Positions 24,339 through 33,668 are shown, counted from the first letter of the stretch. The stretch is 37,612 nucleotides of DNA from Lentisphaeria bacterium (GCA_900768505.1 CAAGED010000045.1:1-37612); one strand, 5' to 3'. Made by a program: numbers and translations. The notes: generated by a model from the letters alone, not told the origin.

Positions 24339-26150
24339 TTATTCCTCGTTCAACTTCTTGCTGCGCTGGCGACGACGATCCAATTCCGTCAAATACACTT
24401 TGCGTAAACGGACGGTCTTCGGTGTAATTTCCACCAATTCGTCGTCTTCAATGTATTCCAACGCCTGCTCCAGGCTCATCCGGCGCGGCGGCGCAATCTT
24501 CATATTGCGGTCACTGCCGGCGGCGCGTAAATTTGTCAGCTGCTTCGCGCGCTGAACGTTTACCACCAAATCCCCCTCCTTGCAATGTTCGCCAACAATC
24601 ATTCCTTCATAAACATCTTCGTTAGGGTCAATGAAGAAAGTGCCGCGCAATTGCAGGCCGTCAATGGCGAATGCCACTGATTTTCCGGAGGCCATGCTGA
24701 CCAGCGTTCCGTTTAAACGGGAGGGAATTGCCCCTTTGAATGGTTCGTAATGGTCGAAAATATGAGCAACAATCGCCTCGCCGCCGCTGGCGGTCATGGC
24801 ACGGCTCTGCAGACCGATCAAACCGCGGGTAGGAATATGAAATTCAATCAGCTGACGGGCGCCGCGGGATTCCATGTTAATCATTTCGCCGCGACGGAGA
24901 CCGACCAGTTCAATTACCTTGCCGGCATACTCTTCCGGAACGTCAATGGTTAACAATTCAATCGGCTCATTTTTGACGCCGTCAATTTCCTTGCAAATGA
25001 CTTGCGGCTTGCTCACGGCCATTTCGTAACCCTCGCGCCGCATGGTTTCTATGAGTACTGAAAGGTGAAGCACGCCGCGGCCGCTGACTTTAAACTCACC
25101 GCTGGGTAACTCTTCAACCCGCAGTGCCACGTCTTTCTCCACCTCTTTAAACAAGCGTTCCCGGAGGTGACGGCTGCTGACATATTTACCCTCTTTGCCA
25201 TAGAATGGCGAATCGTTTACCCGGAAAACCATGGAAATTGTCGGTTCGTCGATGGTGATTGCCTCCATCTGCTCCGGATGTTCGGCATCGGCAATGGTAT
25301 CGCTGATGTCAATGTCTTCAATGCCGACTATGGCGCAAAGTTCGCCGCAGGGAACAACTTCAACCTCTTTGCGGGTCACTCCTTCAAAGGTGAAGAGCTG
25401 CTTGATCTGCGCCACTTCAGTCTTGCCGTCGCGCTTGATCAAACTCAGCGGCTTGCGGGTATCCAGAGTACCGCGGTAAACGCGCCCGATACCGATACGC
25501 CCGACGTAATCGGAGTAATCCAAGGTGGCAATCTGCAACTGAACCGGTCCTTCCAATTGAACCGGTGCCGGAATATATTCCAGTACCGCATCCAGCAACG
25601 GCAGAATGCTGCTGCGCTCGTCGTTCAAATTCCGCACCGCCCAGCCGCTGCGGCCGCTGGCGTAAATAACCGGGAACTCCAACTGCTCGTCAGAAGCGTT
25701 CAATTCGCAGAAGAGATCGAAAACCTTATCGTGAATCGCCTGCGGCCGGGCGTCCGGCTTGTCCACTTTGTTGATTACCACAATGGGACGCAACTTCAGC
25801 TGCAGCGCCTTTTCCAATACGAAACGGGTTTGAGGCATTGGACCTTCCGCTGCATCCACCAGCAGCAGAACGCCGTCGGCCAGTTTCAGCACCCGTTCCA
25901 CCTGGCCGCCGAAATCGCTGTGTCCGGGAGTATCCAGAACATTGATTTTAACCCCTTTGTATTCGACGCTGATATTTTTGGCCAGAATGGTGATTCCACG
26001 TTCCCGTTCAAGGTCATTGCTGTCGAGAAAACACTCGGCGACTTCCTGATTATCCCGGAAAACCTTGGTTTGTTTGAGAATTTCGTCGACCATGGTTGTC
26101 TTGCCGTGGTCAACGTGGGCGATAATGGCGATATTTCTGAGTTCACGCAT
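24339..26150 (-). CDS. typA: Ribosome-associated GTPase TypA/BipA
   Basis: 603 residues. Translational GTPase that binds 70S ribosomes and helps large-subunit assembly and stress adaptation. G1 AHVDHGKTT at 10-18, switch RGITILAKN, G3 DTPGHSDFGG, G4 NKVDKPDARP. The C-terminal part has EF-G-like domains III and V and the BipA-specific C-terminal domain ending in Arg/Lys-rich residues. Length is normal. Its stop is followed by a strong terminator. Separated from thrC upstream by 93 bases, so it may have its own promoter. Confidence 0.97.
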   Translation of the reverse strand: MRELRNIAIIAHVDHGKTTMVDEILKQTKVFRDNQEVAECFLDSNDLERERGITILAKNISVEYKGVKINVLDTPGHSDFGGQVERVLKLADGVLLLVDAAEGPMPQTRFVLEKALQLKLRPIVVINKVDKPDARPQAIHDKVFDLFCELNASDEQLEFPVIYASGRSGWAVRNLNDERSSILPLLDAVLEYIPAPVQLEGPVQLQIATLDYSDYVGRIGIGRVYRGTLDTRKPLSLIKRDGKTEVAQIKQLFTFEGVTRKEVEVVPCGELCAIVGIEDIDISDTIADAEHPEQMEAITIDEPTISMVFRVNDSPFYGKEGKYVSSRHLRERLFKEVEKDVALRVEELPSGEFKVSGRGVLHLSVLIETMRREGYEMAVSKPQVICKEIDGVKNEPIELLTIDVPEEYAGKVIELVGLRRGEMINMESRGARQLIEFHIPTRGLIGLQSRAMTASGGEAIVAHIFDHYEPFKGAIPSRLNGTLVSMASGKSVAFAIDGLQLRGTFFIDPNEDVYEGMIVGEHCKEGDLVVNVQRAKQLTNLRAAGSDRNMKIAPPRRMSLEQALEYIEDDELVEITPKTVRLRKVYLTELDRRRQRSKKLNEE

Positions 26151-26243
26151 AATTGTTTTCGATTCCGAACTTGTTGTTGTTTTTGCCGGAGCGGCCGCTT
26201 AAATTAATGCCCCTCCAACATTATGTTCATGTTAATTATTTTA

Positions 26244-27539
26244 TCAAATACCCAAGGCTTTTTTCACCGCATCCAGGGTAGGCTCAATGGAAACCGGCCG
26301 ATTGGCATAAGTTCCGACAATGTTGTATTCCCGCAATTTGTCGGTATGGTAGCCGATTACCGCATCCGGATCTTTCAAAATGTTGCCGGTAAGAATACCG
26401 ACCACGCTGGATTCCGGATCGATTACTCCGGCCTCCCGCAATTTTTTTGCTCCGGCTACCGAGCAGCATGAAGCAGGTTCAGCACCAATACCGGCGGCAT
26501 CAACCATGGCCTTGGCATCCATGATTTCCTGCTCGGTAACATCCTCAACCACACCGTTGCACCACTCCAGGCCGCGAAGGGATTTTTCCCAGGAAACCGG
26601 ATTGCCGATTTTGATGGCGGTGGCGATGGTTTCCGGATTTTTTACCGGAGCGAATGGGGTATGATTTTTCCACATTTTAGACAAAGGTGCCGAACCGGCC
26701 GCCTGAATTACCGCAATTCGCGGAATCTTGTTGATAATGCCTAACTGGTAGAGCTCCTGCAGTCCCTTGCTGAGCGCGCTGTTGTTGCCCAAATTACCAC
26801 CCGGGATAACGAACCAGTCCGGCACCTGCCAGTCCAACTGCTGCAAAATTTCAAAACCGATGGCTTTCTGCCCCTCGATTCGGAAGGGGTTGATGGAATT
26901 GAGCAGATAAATATTGAGTTTGGCGCAAACCTCCTGCACCAGGGTCATGGCATCGTCGAAGTTGCCGTTGATCTGCAGTGTTTTACCTCCGAACGCCAAT
27001 GCCTGAGCCAATTTGCCGTAGGCGATTTTGCCCTCGGGAATGAAGATAACCGATTTCATGCCGCCTGCTACCGCATAAGAGGCCATACTGGCGGAGGTGT
27101 TGCCGGTGCTGGCGCAGGCAACAACGTTGGCGTGGTAGAATTTAGCTGCGGTTGAACCGCAGGTCATGCCCCGGTCCTTGAAGCTGCCGGTGGGGTTTTC
27201 ACCTTCGTGCTTGAGGTAGAAATTCTTCAGTCCGGCATATTCACCGGCCTTGCCGGCTGGGTAAAGGCGGGTATTTCCCTCCTGGCGGGTGACGATTTGT
27301 TCATCCGGGAGGTCAAAAATCAATTCTTTATAACGCCAAACTCCGGACGAAAGAGCGCCGCGTTTCATGCCCCAGCGGCTGTCGAACAATGCTTTGAGTT
27401 CACCGCCGTCCACTTTTGACAGGTCGCGGGTTAAATCCAAAATTCCGCCGCAATCGCAGTTGTAACGAACTTTTGACAAATCATACTCTTTGCCGCAACG
27501 GACACACTTGAGGTAGGCTTCGATCTTTTTCATAATCAT
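26244..27539 (-). CDS. thrC: Threonine synthase
   Basis: 431 residues. Pyridoxal-phosphate enzyme converting O-phosphohomoserine to threonine. An N-terminal zinc-finger-like module has C12, C15, C28 and C30. ENPTGSFKDRG carries the PLP-binding Lys121. ACASTGNTSASMA binds the cofactor phosphate, and IPGGNLGN and SCCSVAGAKKL follow. This is the class with the extra N-terminal module, also found in archaea. Two Met codons (27539 and 27533) are possible starts. Divergent from the MFS-like gene. Confidence 0.95.
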   Translation of the reverse strand: MIMKKIEAYLKCVRCGKEYDLSKVRYNCDCGGILDLTRDLSKVDGGELKALFDSRWGMKRGALSSGVWRYKELIFDLPDEQIVTRQEGNTRLYPAGKAGEYAGLKNFYLKHEGENPTGSFKDRGMTCGSTAAKFYHANVVACASTGNTSASMASYAVAGGMKSVIFIPEGKIAYGKLAQALAFGGKTLQINGNFDDAMTLVQEVCAKLNIYLLNSINPFRIEGQKAIGFEILQQLDWQVPDWFVIPGGNLGNNSALSKGLQELYQLGIINKIPRIAVIQAAGSAPLSKMWKNHTPFAPVKNPETIATAIKIGNPVSWEKSLRGLEWCNGVVEDVTEQEIMDAKAMVDAAGIGAEPASCCSVAGAKKLREAGVIDPESSVVGILTGNILKDPDAVIGYHTDKLREYNIVGTYANRPVSIEPTLDAVKKALGI

Positions 27540-27806
27540 TTCATCCGGAATATTTTTATATTATTCATGTAAATAATTGACATTTAAAAAGCGCATTAAA
27601 AAACGTGCTTCTAAGATAACTTGTTAATATATCACCATTTATTGAAATTAAAAGCGGAAAAAGATAATTTAATGTCAATAAAAGCGCATTATCTGGAATG
27701 CTTTTTAAGTAAAGCGGTGTATATTAGGATATGGCTTTGTTTATTTTTTAATTTTTATAACACATTTTTTTCGGGAGTTCCCAGTTGCAGGGGATGTTTT
27801 TTTATT

Positions 27807-29078
27807 ATGATTATCAATGGAGCGCTTTCGCCGGAACGCCAACGTAAATCCAGAATCAACTACAATATATTCAACGTTATCAACGGTTTCTCCTACATGT
27901 GCCTGGGGGAGACGGTTATTATTCTGCTGGCGATTCGTCTGCAATGCCCGGATTCCATCGGCATGATGCTCAATGCCATGATTTATCTGGGGTTTACCCT
28001 GTTGCCGCTGGGTAAAATCATGACAGCCCGGGTAGGAGCCGCCCGCAGTCAAATGTGGTTTTGGATTTTCCGTAACGGAGCCGCACTCCTGGTAGCGTCC
28101 GCTCCGCTCTGGCTTTACATGTTTAATCAATATGTTGCATTGGCGGTGGTTTTGCTGGGCGCATTCCTTTTTTACGGCTTCCGTGCCGCCGGAGTGGTGA
28201 TGGGCCAGCCGCTGCTGGGAGATATTACCAACGACGATAACCGAGCCGGTTTTATTGCCCGGAGCAACGGGTTATTTTTCGTATCGGCCATTGCGGCACT
28301 GCTGATAATAATCCAATTAATTGAGGCAATGCCAAGCACTTGGACTTTGGTCGGCATTATTATTTTCGGTGCTTCGCTGGGGGTTTTTGCCAGCACATTT
28401 TTGGCCAAAATTGACGAAAGCGACAATATTCGCCGTTCAGCACGGCGGCCGATTGTCAATGAAATTCGGAAGATTCGGCAAAATCCCTGGTTTATGAGTC
28501 AGGTTCTGGCTGGATTTGTCTGTAATTTTGCCATTTTTCTGGTTGTCCCGGCTGCAATGTGGCTGGTTAAGAAGGGATATGGAATTGATGACGGATTTGC
28601 CTTGCGTTTCAGTCTGGCGCAATACGGCGGCAGTGTGGTGGTTGGATTCATTCACGGATTTTTCTCCCGTCGCTGGGGGGCGGACAACGTTCTGAAAATC
28701 TACTACATAATGTTGCTTTTGATTGGCGGATACTGGGCGATTGCGCCGGAAAACATCAATTACACCGGTTGCTTTGTGGCATTCTTCCTGGCGGGGCTTT
28801 GTTCCGTGGGAATTTCCAGCGGCATGGCGCACTACTTTATTCAGACCGTTGAACCTGCCAATCGGGTTGCGGGGTCGATGGTGGTTTCCGTGGTTACTTC
28901 AGCTGTGGCGGGTGGGTTGGGAATGAGCCTGGGAGCATTTATTATGTGGGTGTTGCAGAATATGGAACTTTCGCAATTAAAAATTTATCAGGTTTACTTC
29001 CGGATTGCTTTTGTGCTGATTGCAATCAATGTAGTGTTTATGCTAAGATTGAAAAAGCCGCCGGTAAAAAGCGTCTGA
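27807..29078 (+). CDS. MFS-like transporter
   Basis: About 423 residues starting at ATG 27807, where the coding-like sequence (INGALSPERQRKSRINYN) begins. An upstream in-frame TTG at 27621 would add 62 residues of poor composition and is rejected. About 11-12 hydrophobic segments are visible, with a central loop holding ESDNIRRSARRPIVNEIRKI, as in major facilitator proteins. The substrate is unknown; the sugar-related genes around it hint at a carbohydrate. Divergent from thrC. No ribosome site of high quality; GCAGGGG lies slightly far upstream. Confidence 0.8.
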   Translation: MIINGALSPERQRKSRINYNIFNVINGFSYMCLGETVIILLAIRLQCPDSIGMMLNAMIYLGFTLLPLGKIMTARVGAARSQMWFWIFRNGAALLVASAPLWLYMFNQYVALAVVLLGAFLFYGFRAAGVVMGQPLLGDITNDDNRAGFIARSNGLFFVSAIAALLIIIQLIEAMPSTWTLVGIIIFGASLGVFASTFLAKIDESDNIRRSARRPIVNEIRKIRQNPWFMSQVLAGFVCNFAIFLVVPAAMWLVKKGYGIDDGFALRFSLAQYGGSVVVGFIHGFFSRRWGADNVLKIYYIMLLLIGGYWAIAPENINYTGCFVAFFLAGLCSVGISSGMAHYFIQTVEPANRVAGSMVVSVVTSAVAGGLGMSLGAFIMWVLQNMELSQLKIYQVYFRIAFVLIAINVVFMLRLKKPPVKSV

Positions 29079-29231
29079 ATTTAGGCTGCTTATTGGTAAG
29101 TGGTTTATGTTGCCATGCATATCAAAATTGCGGTGTATAGGTTTTTTCGTAACGGCAAGCCGCTGCAATTCATAAGCTGATGCCGTCGCTGATGCTAAAC
29201 CGCACTGGTGTCGTTTATTTAAAAGCCTGAT

Positions 29232-29272
29232 GCGGGAAGAAATTCTCTTTTTTTCAAAGGTTTTTCTCCCGC
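29232..29272. repeat. Palindromic intergenic repeat, copy 3
   Basis: Left arm GCGGGAAGAAA (from 29232), right arm GGTTTTTCTCCCGC (29259-29272). The pairing is less perfect than in copies 1 and 2, but the right arm keeps the GGTTTTT core and both ends keep complementary GC-rich tips. It lies between the transporter and the isomerase gene (29079-29356), both of which read toward it. Confidence 0.6.
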
Positions 29273-29309
29273 GGGTTAACTTTTATCGATGCAATATTTT
29301 TTTTGAGTT

Positions 29310-29346
29310 TTATGGCTGAAGAAAATTATTAATCATTCAGCCATAA
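29310..29346. terminator. 11-bp hairpin between converging genes
   Basis: TTATGGCTGAA (29310-29320) and its exact complement (29336-29346) enclose a 15-base loop. It sits between converging genes, 11 bases after the isomerase stop. A T-run (29298-29304) lies just before it on the plus strand but none follows directly on either strand, so termination is only suggested. Confidence 0.45.
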
Positions 29347-29356
29347 TATCTAATTA

Positions 29357-30232
29357 TTATGCCAGCAATGCTTTGGTGTTGTTCAGGGCGATTTTGCAGG
29401 CGGATTTGCACTCTTCCATACCTTCAAATTCCACCGAGACGTAGCCGTCGTAATTGGCCGCTTTAATAACCTTGGCGATTTGAGTCAAATTCAGGTCGCC
29501 GCAACCGGTGATGGCACCCCGGAGAAATTTGCCGTGGAGCGATCTGAACCAGCCATCCGAGGTAGGAACGTGGTCGCGGATGTAAAAATCTTTAAAGTGA
29601 ATCATGGAGGCGATGCTGATATTATTCATCACCGCCGCAACTGAATCCTCGTCGGCGCAGGCGAAATTACCCACGTCGATGGTGGTGCGGTAGTTTGGCA
29701 TATTCACCAAATTTACCAGCCGGCGTACCCGTTCACTGCCTTGAAAATGATAACCGTGATTTTCCAGACTGCTTACAATGCCGAATTTTGCGGCATATTC
29801 CGCCACGGCGCGGCAGCATGGGGCAACGCGGGGGAGGTCTATTTCAAATTGTTCCAGCGTGCATTTTTCGATTGGACGCCAGCCTACGTCGTGGCGCATG
29901 CGTGTTACCCCCAGTCTGGCGGCGATGTCAACCTGTTTTTTTAACCGTTCAACCTCTTTCTGGCGTCCGATTTCGTCCAGTTCGCCGTTTTCGCCCATTA
30001 GAAAACTTGCACCGATGGTGTAGCTGGAGAGCGCGAGGTGATTCTCGGCGGCGGCCTGGCGAATTTGGTCAATGATCGGGTCGTTGGCGTCGGCGATGGT
30101 GAATTTTCCGCAGGGGCTTATTTCAATATGTTCACCGCCGATTTCGGCGATATACTTTATGGCGGCGATAATATCCATTTCGCCGGAAGAGAGTGCGCCG
30201 CAGAGGCTGTAGGAGCTGATGCCGATTTTCAT
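29357..30232 (-). CDS. Sugar phosphate isomerase/epimerase (xylose isomerase-like TIM barrel)
   Basis: 291 residues from the ATG at 30232, preceded by AAGGA. An upstream Met at 30265 is in frame but less likely. The start MKIGISSYSLCGAL is the first strand of the barrel. Metal-ligand type residues occur at HIEISPCG, SSLENHGYH, TIDVGNFA, IHFKDFYI and VSVEFEGME, matching the Glu/Asp/His arrangement of this superfamily (AP_endonuc_2). It likely isomerises a ketose or inositol derivative; the exact substrate is unknown. Divergent from the surface-protein gene. Confidence 0.9.
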   Translation of the reverse strand: MKIGISSYSLCGALSSGEMDIIAAIKYIAEIGGEHIEISPCGKFTIADANDPIIDQIRQAAAENHLALSSYTIGASFLMGENGELDEIGRQKEVERLKKQVDIAARLGVTRMRHDVGWRPIEKCTLEQFEIDLPRVAPCCRAVAEYAAKFGIVSSLENHGYHFQGSERVRRLVNLVNMPNYRTTIDVGNFACADEDSVAAVMNNISIASMIHFKDFYIRDHVPTSDGWFRSLHGKFLRGAITGCGDLNLTQIAKVIKAANYDGYVSVEFEGMEECKSACKIALNNTKALLA

Positions 30233-30312
30233 TTTTATATTCCTTGTCAATTTTGATTGCTGCAAAAGCTAAATTTCTATTAAAACTTTTAATAAGTTAT
30301 CATTCCCCGCTG

Positions 30313-30433
30313 TTTTTGCAAAAAAATAACGCAAAAAAACTTCAAAAACATTAATTCGTATTTTTGCAAAAAAAATAACGCAAAAAACCTTCAAAAACAT
30401 TAATTCGTATTTTTGCAAAAAAAATAACGCAAA
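30313..30433. repeat. Tandem 48/49-base repeat with A-tracts, 2.5 copies
   Basis: Units: 30313-30360 (48 bases), 30361-30409 (49 bases) and a partial unit 30410-30433. They differ by a few bases only. Each contains TTTTTGCA, an A-run, TAACGCA, a second A-run and ATTAATTCGTA. A-runs recur about every 11-14 bases, which should bend the DNA. It lies in the divergent promoter region between the isomerase and the surface-protein gene. Confidence 0.85.
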
Positions 30434-30528
30434 TTTAAAGATAAAAATGATTTGTTTTTTTACCGGGGTAGCACTACCTTGTTGTAGAGTGCGTGATTTG
30501 ATTGCGGTTATTAACTGAAAGATTGCTT

Positions 30529-31047
30529 ATGAAAAGATTATTTTTGATTTTAGCTCTGGTTTGTGATGTAATGATTTTGCCGGCGGTGGAGCCGGTGCTG
30601 GCCATTCCGCTGGTGGATGGCGGCAAGGTGAAGTGGAGTTGTTTTCAGGCAGGGGTGTGGCCTTTTTATATTTTCTCCCCGGGAACTGATATTTATGGAT
30701 TGAATTTGAATTTGACCGCCACTTATAATATGTATAATTCAGCAGGGCTGAATCTGGCGCCGGTAAATTTTTTGGGCCACGAAAATTATGCACTGACGCT
30801 GGGATTTTACAATGTTTTCAATGGCGTCAATTGCGGAGTTGCCGTCGGAGTTGTAAATGAGGCTGAGAATAATTATGCAGTTCAACTCGGAGCGGTAAAT
30901 TTGGTGCAGGATTTTTTCCCCGGTTCCACCAATATTTTGCAGATTGGTCTTTACAATCAGGCGGAGAGCGGCCTGCAGATCGGATTGCTCAATTACAATC
31001 CCAATGCCTACTTAAAGTATTGTCTGCTGATTAATTTCTCCCGATGA
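30529..31047 (+). CDS. LA_2272-type surface repeat protein
   Basis: 172 residues with a signal peptide: MKRLFLILALVCDVMILPAV. The ATG at 30529 is chosen over a TTG at 30502 because it starts the signal exactly. The mature part carries repeated G-x-Q/N-x-G-x-x-N units (GLNLAPVN, GVNCGVAVGVVN, AVQLGAVN, LQIGLYN, LQIGLLN), as in the LA_2272 family of predicted outer-membrane or surface proteins. The pattern implies a regular beta structure. Function unknown. It converges with the GH4 gene downstream. Confidence 0.8.
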   Translation: MKRLFLILALVCDVMILPAVEPVLAIPLVDGGKVKWSCFQAGVWPFYIFSPGTDIYGLNLNLTATYNMYNSAGLNLAPVNFLGHENYALTLGFYNVFNGVNCGVAVGVVNEAENNYAVQLGAVNLVQDFFPGSTNILQIGLYNQAESGLQIGLLNYNPNAYLKYCLLINFSR

Positions 31048-31084
31048 GAAAAAGAGGAGTAACTTGAGCTTGTTATCCTAAAAA

Positions 31085-31139
31085 AACTTGAAAAATCCGG
31101 ATTCGTGATAATATAAAATCCTGAATCCGGCTTCAAGTT
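31085..31139 (-). terminator. Terminator of the GH4 gene
   Basis: CCGGATTC (31097-31104) pairs with GAATCCGG (31123-31130), with outer AACTTGAA/TTCAAGTT arms (31085-31092, 31132-31139). Minus-strand T residues follow the inner stem. It lies between two converging genes and probably serves the minus-strand one. Confidence 0.6.
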
Positions 31140-31170
31140 GGTTAAATCAATTTGGGAAAAATATTCTCAA

Positions 31171-32556
31171 TTATTTAAAATTTTTGAGGAATGGCTTTTC
31201 CGCTTTGAAAAGTTTGTTGGTCATCTCTTTGATTTCTGCTAAACCGCATACTGCCGAGGTGAGGGGGTCGAGCATTAACGCTTTTGCCGCCAAGTCTTTG
31301 GAGCGTTCAATGCAGGCGTTGGCCGCCAGATCAAACATCCGCAGATTTGATTCGCAAATTGCCGCGCACTGTGCCGGAAGTTCACCATAATAAGTCGGTG
31401 TAATTCCGTTGCGGTTGACCAGGCAGGCCACTTCGCAGACGTTGTTTTGCGGAAGATTGGTAATCAATCCGGTGTTCATAACGTTGCCGTGAATTACAAA
31501 GGGGCTGTTGGTTTCGATCGCCTCAATAATAAAACTGGCGTATTCCCAGGTCCGGTCTTTCTGCCAGGGGTCGCTGCTGGCAATTAAATCCCGTCGCTGC
31601 TGGTCGCAATTTTTGCGCCAGGTCGGCCAGTTGTCGGCATAAAAACTGCTTCCGCCCAAATATCCGTCGCGACAATGTTTTTTACGCAAGTCGGCGCGTT
31701 TGCGGTAGTAGGGGAGGTATTCGCTGAAGTGTCCGCTGGATTCGGTGACGAAGTAATCAAAATATTTCATTACATCGAAACGAACCGGATCTTTTTCCAG
31801 CAACTCTTTATCCTGCTTGATTTTTTCCTTGAGTATCGGATAGAGATCAGCTCCCTTGTGCCGGAGTTTGGTGAACCAGGCTAAATGGTTGATGCCGGCG
31901 CAATGCCAATCCAACTCCTGATAAGGCACTCCTGCGTAGGAGGCCAGTTGATGACTGGTGCCCTGTACGCTGTGACAGAGTCCCACTACCTTGGCTTTGG
32001 AGGAGCGCGCGGCGGCGAGACACATGATGCTCATGGGGTTGGTGTAGTTGAGGACGAAAGCGTCGGGGCAGTATTTCTCCACATCCCGGAGCATTTCCAG
32101 AAATACCGGCACGGTACGCAATGCCTTGAAGAGTCCGCCCGGGCCGATGGTGTCGCCGATGCACTGGTCGATGCCGTATTCCAGCGGAATATCGTTGTCG
32201 AAACGCACACACTCGGTGCCGCTTACCTCAATGCAGTTTATGACGTAGTCCGCCCCCTCCATGACCTCTTTCCGATTTCCGGAGGCCAAAATTTTCCATC
32301 CGGTGCGTCCGGTGTCCCGGAGAATTTTGTTCCCTAATTGTTCGGCCAGGCTCAGACGTGCCAAATCCACATCCACCAGTGCCATTACGCCCTCACTGGC
32401 ACCGGGGATGTTGAGTACATCGTTGAATAACGGAGCGAAAAATCCGCTGCCGGCTCCGAGAAAAAGAATCTTGATCGGGCGATTAATTTGGTGTGTGATA
32501 CCGAGATTTTCCGCCTTTTTCATATGGGCGGCATGTCCTTGCAGATCTTCTGCCAT
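31171..32556 (-). CDS. Alpha-galactosidase/alpha-glucosidase, GH4 family
   Basis: 461 residues. GH4 enzymes use NAD+ and a divalent metal with a redox-elimination mechanism. FLGAGS at 32-37 is the nucleotide-binding glycine turn; NYTNPM at 170-175, GLCHSVQG at 192-199 with metal-ligand C194, and GINHLAWF at 221-228 with H224 are the diagnostic motifs. Phospho- versus free-sugar use cannot be told from sequence. AAAGGA precedes the ATG at 32556. Divergent from the AraC regulator gene, which probably controls it. There is an extra 28 residues before the glycine turn. Confidence 0.93.
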   Translation of the reverse strand: MAEDLQGHAAHMKKAENLGITHQINRPIKILFLGAGSGFFAPLFNDVLNIPGASEGVMALVDVDLARLSLAEQLGNKILRDTGRTGWKILASGNRKEVMEGADYVINCIEVSGTECVRFDNDIPLEYGIDQCIGDTIGPGGLFKALRTVPVFLEMLRDVEKYCPDAFVLNYTNPMSIMCLAAARSSKAKVVGLCHSVQGTSHQLASYAGVPYQELDWHCAGINHLAWFTKLRHKGADLYPILKEKIKQDKELLEKDPVRFDVMKYFDYFVTESSGHFSEYLPYYRKRADLRKKHCRDGYLGGSSFYADNWPTWRKNCDQQRRDLIASSDPWQKDRTWEYASFIIEAIETNSPFVIHGNVMNTGLITNLPQNNVCEVACLVNRNGITPTYYGELPAQCAAICESNLRMFDLAANACIERSKDLAAKALMLDPLTSAVCGLAEIKEMTNKLFKAEKPFLKNFK

Positions 32557-32593
32557 TTTGGAGTCCTTTCAAATAAAAATTGGTAAAAAAGTG

Positions 32594-32672
32594 AAATTGC
32601 TTTTGAAAAAAAATGTTTCTGTATTAAAATATATCTGGGAGATAATTTTGTAAATATAATAAAATTGCTTTT
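32594..32672. promoter_or_regulatory. Direct-repeat operator candidate between GH4 and araC-type genes
   Basis: AAATTGCTTTT occurs at 32594-32604 and 32662-32672 in the same orientation, 68 bases apart, one near each divergent start. AraC-family proteins bind paired direct sites and loop DNA, so this is a plausible operator. A TATAAT lies at 32655-32660, suited to the plus-strand gene. Confidence 0.45.
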
Positions 32673-32684
32673 TGTGGTATAAAA

Positions 32685-33554
32685 ATGCCAAAAATCCAAA
32701 TTAATGAAAATTTTGCCAATTATAATATAATTTTTCCGGAGCGAACCATTGATTTACATGCCATGTTTGTCAACTGCGGCCATCAACGGGTAACTACTCC
32801 TGCCTACTGCTGGGATTCAGCGACCCGGGGCGACCGGGAGTTTCTTATTTGGCAATACACTTATCGTGGGGCAGGGGCGTTGAAGAGTGGCGGCAAATTA
32901 ATTTCATTGCTGCCGCAGCAGGCGTTTCTGGTGACAATTCCTTCAAATGAGGTATATTTTTACCCGGAATCTGCTAAGGAACCTTGGGAATTTATCTACT
33001 GCACGCTTTACGGCAGTGAGGTTATGCGGTTGGGAACTGAGTTACTGGCGCAAGCCGGGCCGGTTCTTAATTATGCCAAGAGCTCCAATACACTGGCGTT
33101 GGCGGAGAGTATTTTTGAGTGTGCCGGGGCGGAGCGGTTGCGGAATAAATTTCAGGCGTCGGCCTGGGCTTACGAATTTATGATGACGCTTCATGACGAT
33201 TTTCAGCGAAATAAATCCTCAGGCGAACGGCCGGAATTCATGGATCGGGTATTGGATTATTGCCTTAAAAATTTTCATCGGGAAATCACTTTGGATGAAT
33301 TGGCACAATTGGCAAATCTAAGTAAATTTTATTTCACCAGATGTTTTCATAAATATCAACAGCTTACTCCGTTGGAGTTTGTTCAGGCGTTGCGGCTGAA
33401 GATGGCGATTCAAATGTTGCAGACGGAACAATTTTCCGTTAAGGAAATTGCGGAGCGCTGCGGTTTTGAATCGGCAAGTTATTTCGGAAAGATTTTCCGC
33501 CGAACCTACAAGGTGTCGCCGGGAGAATTTCGCCGGAGCGGTCGCATCCAGTAG
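32685..33554 (+). CDS. AraC-family transcriptional regulator
   Basis: 289 residues. The N-terminal 160 residues form a cupin-like sensing domain (AGALKSGGKLISLLPQQAFL). Two C-terminal helix-turn-helix units lie at about 180-285: LDELAQLANLSKFYFTRCFH and VKEIAERCGFESASYFGKIF, ending in FRRTYKVSPGEFRRSG, the normal AraC signature. Divergently transcribed from the GH4 gene, so it probably senses that enzyme's sugar and activates the gene. No other target is evident. Confidence 0.93.
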   Translation: MPKIQINENFANYNIIFPERTIDLHAMFVNCGHQRVTTPAYCWDSATRGDREFLIWQYTYRGAGALKSGGKLISLLPQQAFLVTIPSNEVYFYPESAKEPWEFIYCTLYGSEVMRLGTELLAQAGPVLNYAKSSNTLALAESIFECAGAERLRNKFQASAWAYEFMMTLHDDFQRNKSSGERPEFMDRVLDYCLKNFHREITLDELAQLANLSKFYFTRCFHKYQQLTPLEFVQALRLKMAIQMLQTEQFSVKEIAERCGFESASYFGKIFRRTYKVSPGEFRRSGRIQ

Positions 33555-33668
33555 TTCTGGACGGATTTTTTCTAAAAAAATGTTGAAATATGTTTTTGCC
33601 GTGATAAACTTAGTTATCGATAAAAAAATTTACCAATTTGGGCTTTTTTTCAACATTATGGAGTAATT

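Noticed and set aside
25167..26207. A 346-codon open frame on the plus strand opposite typA
   Set aside because: It is fully antisense to a well-matched TypA gene, and its composition is that of a reverse-complement shadow with no domain or ribosome site.
30313..30433. Possible CRISPR array
   Set aside because: The units abut without unique spacers and have only two and a half copies, so this is a tandem repeat. No cas gene is near.
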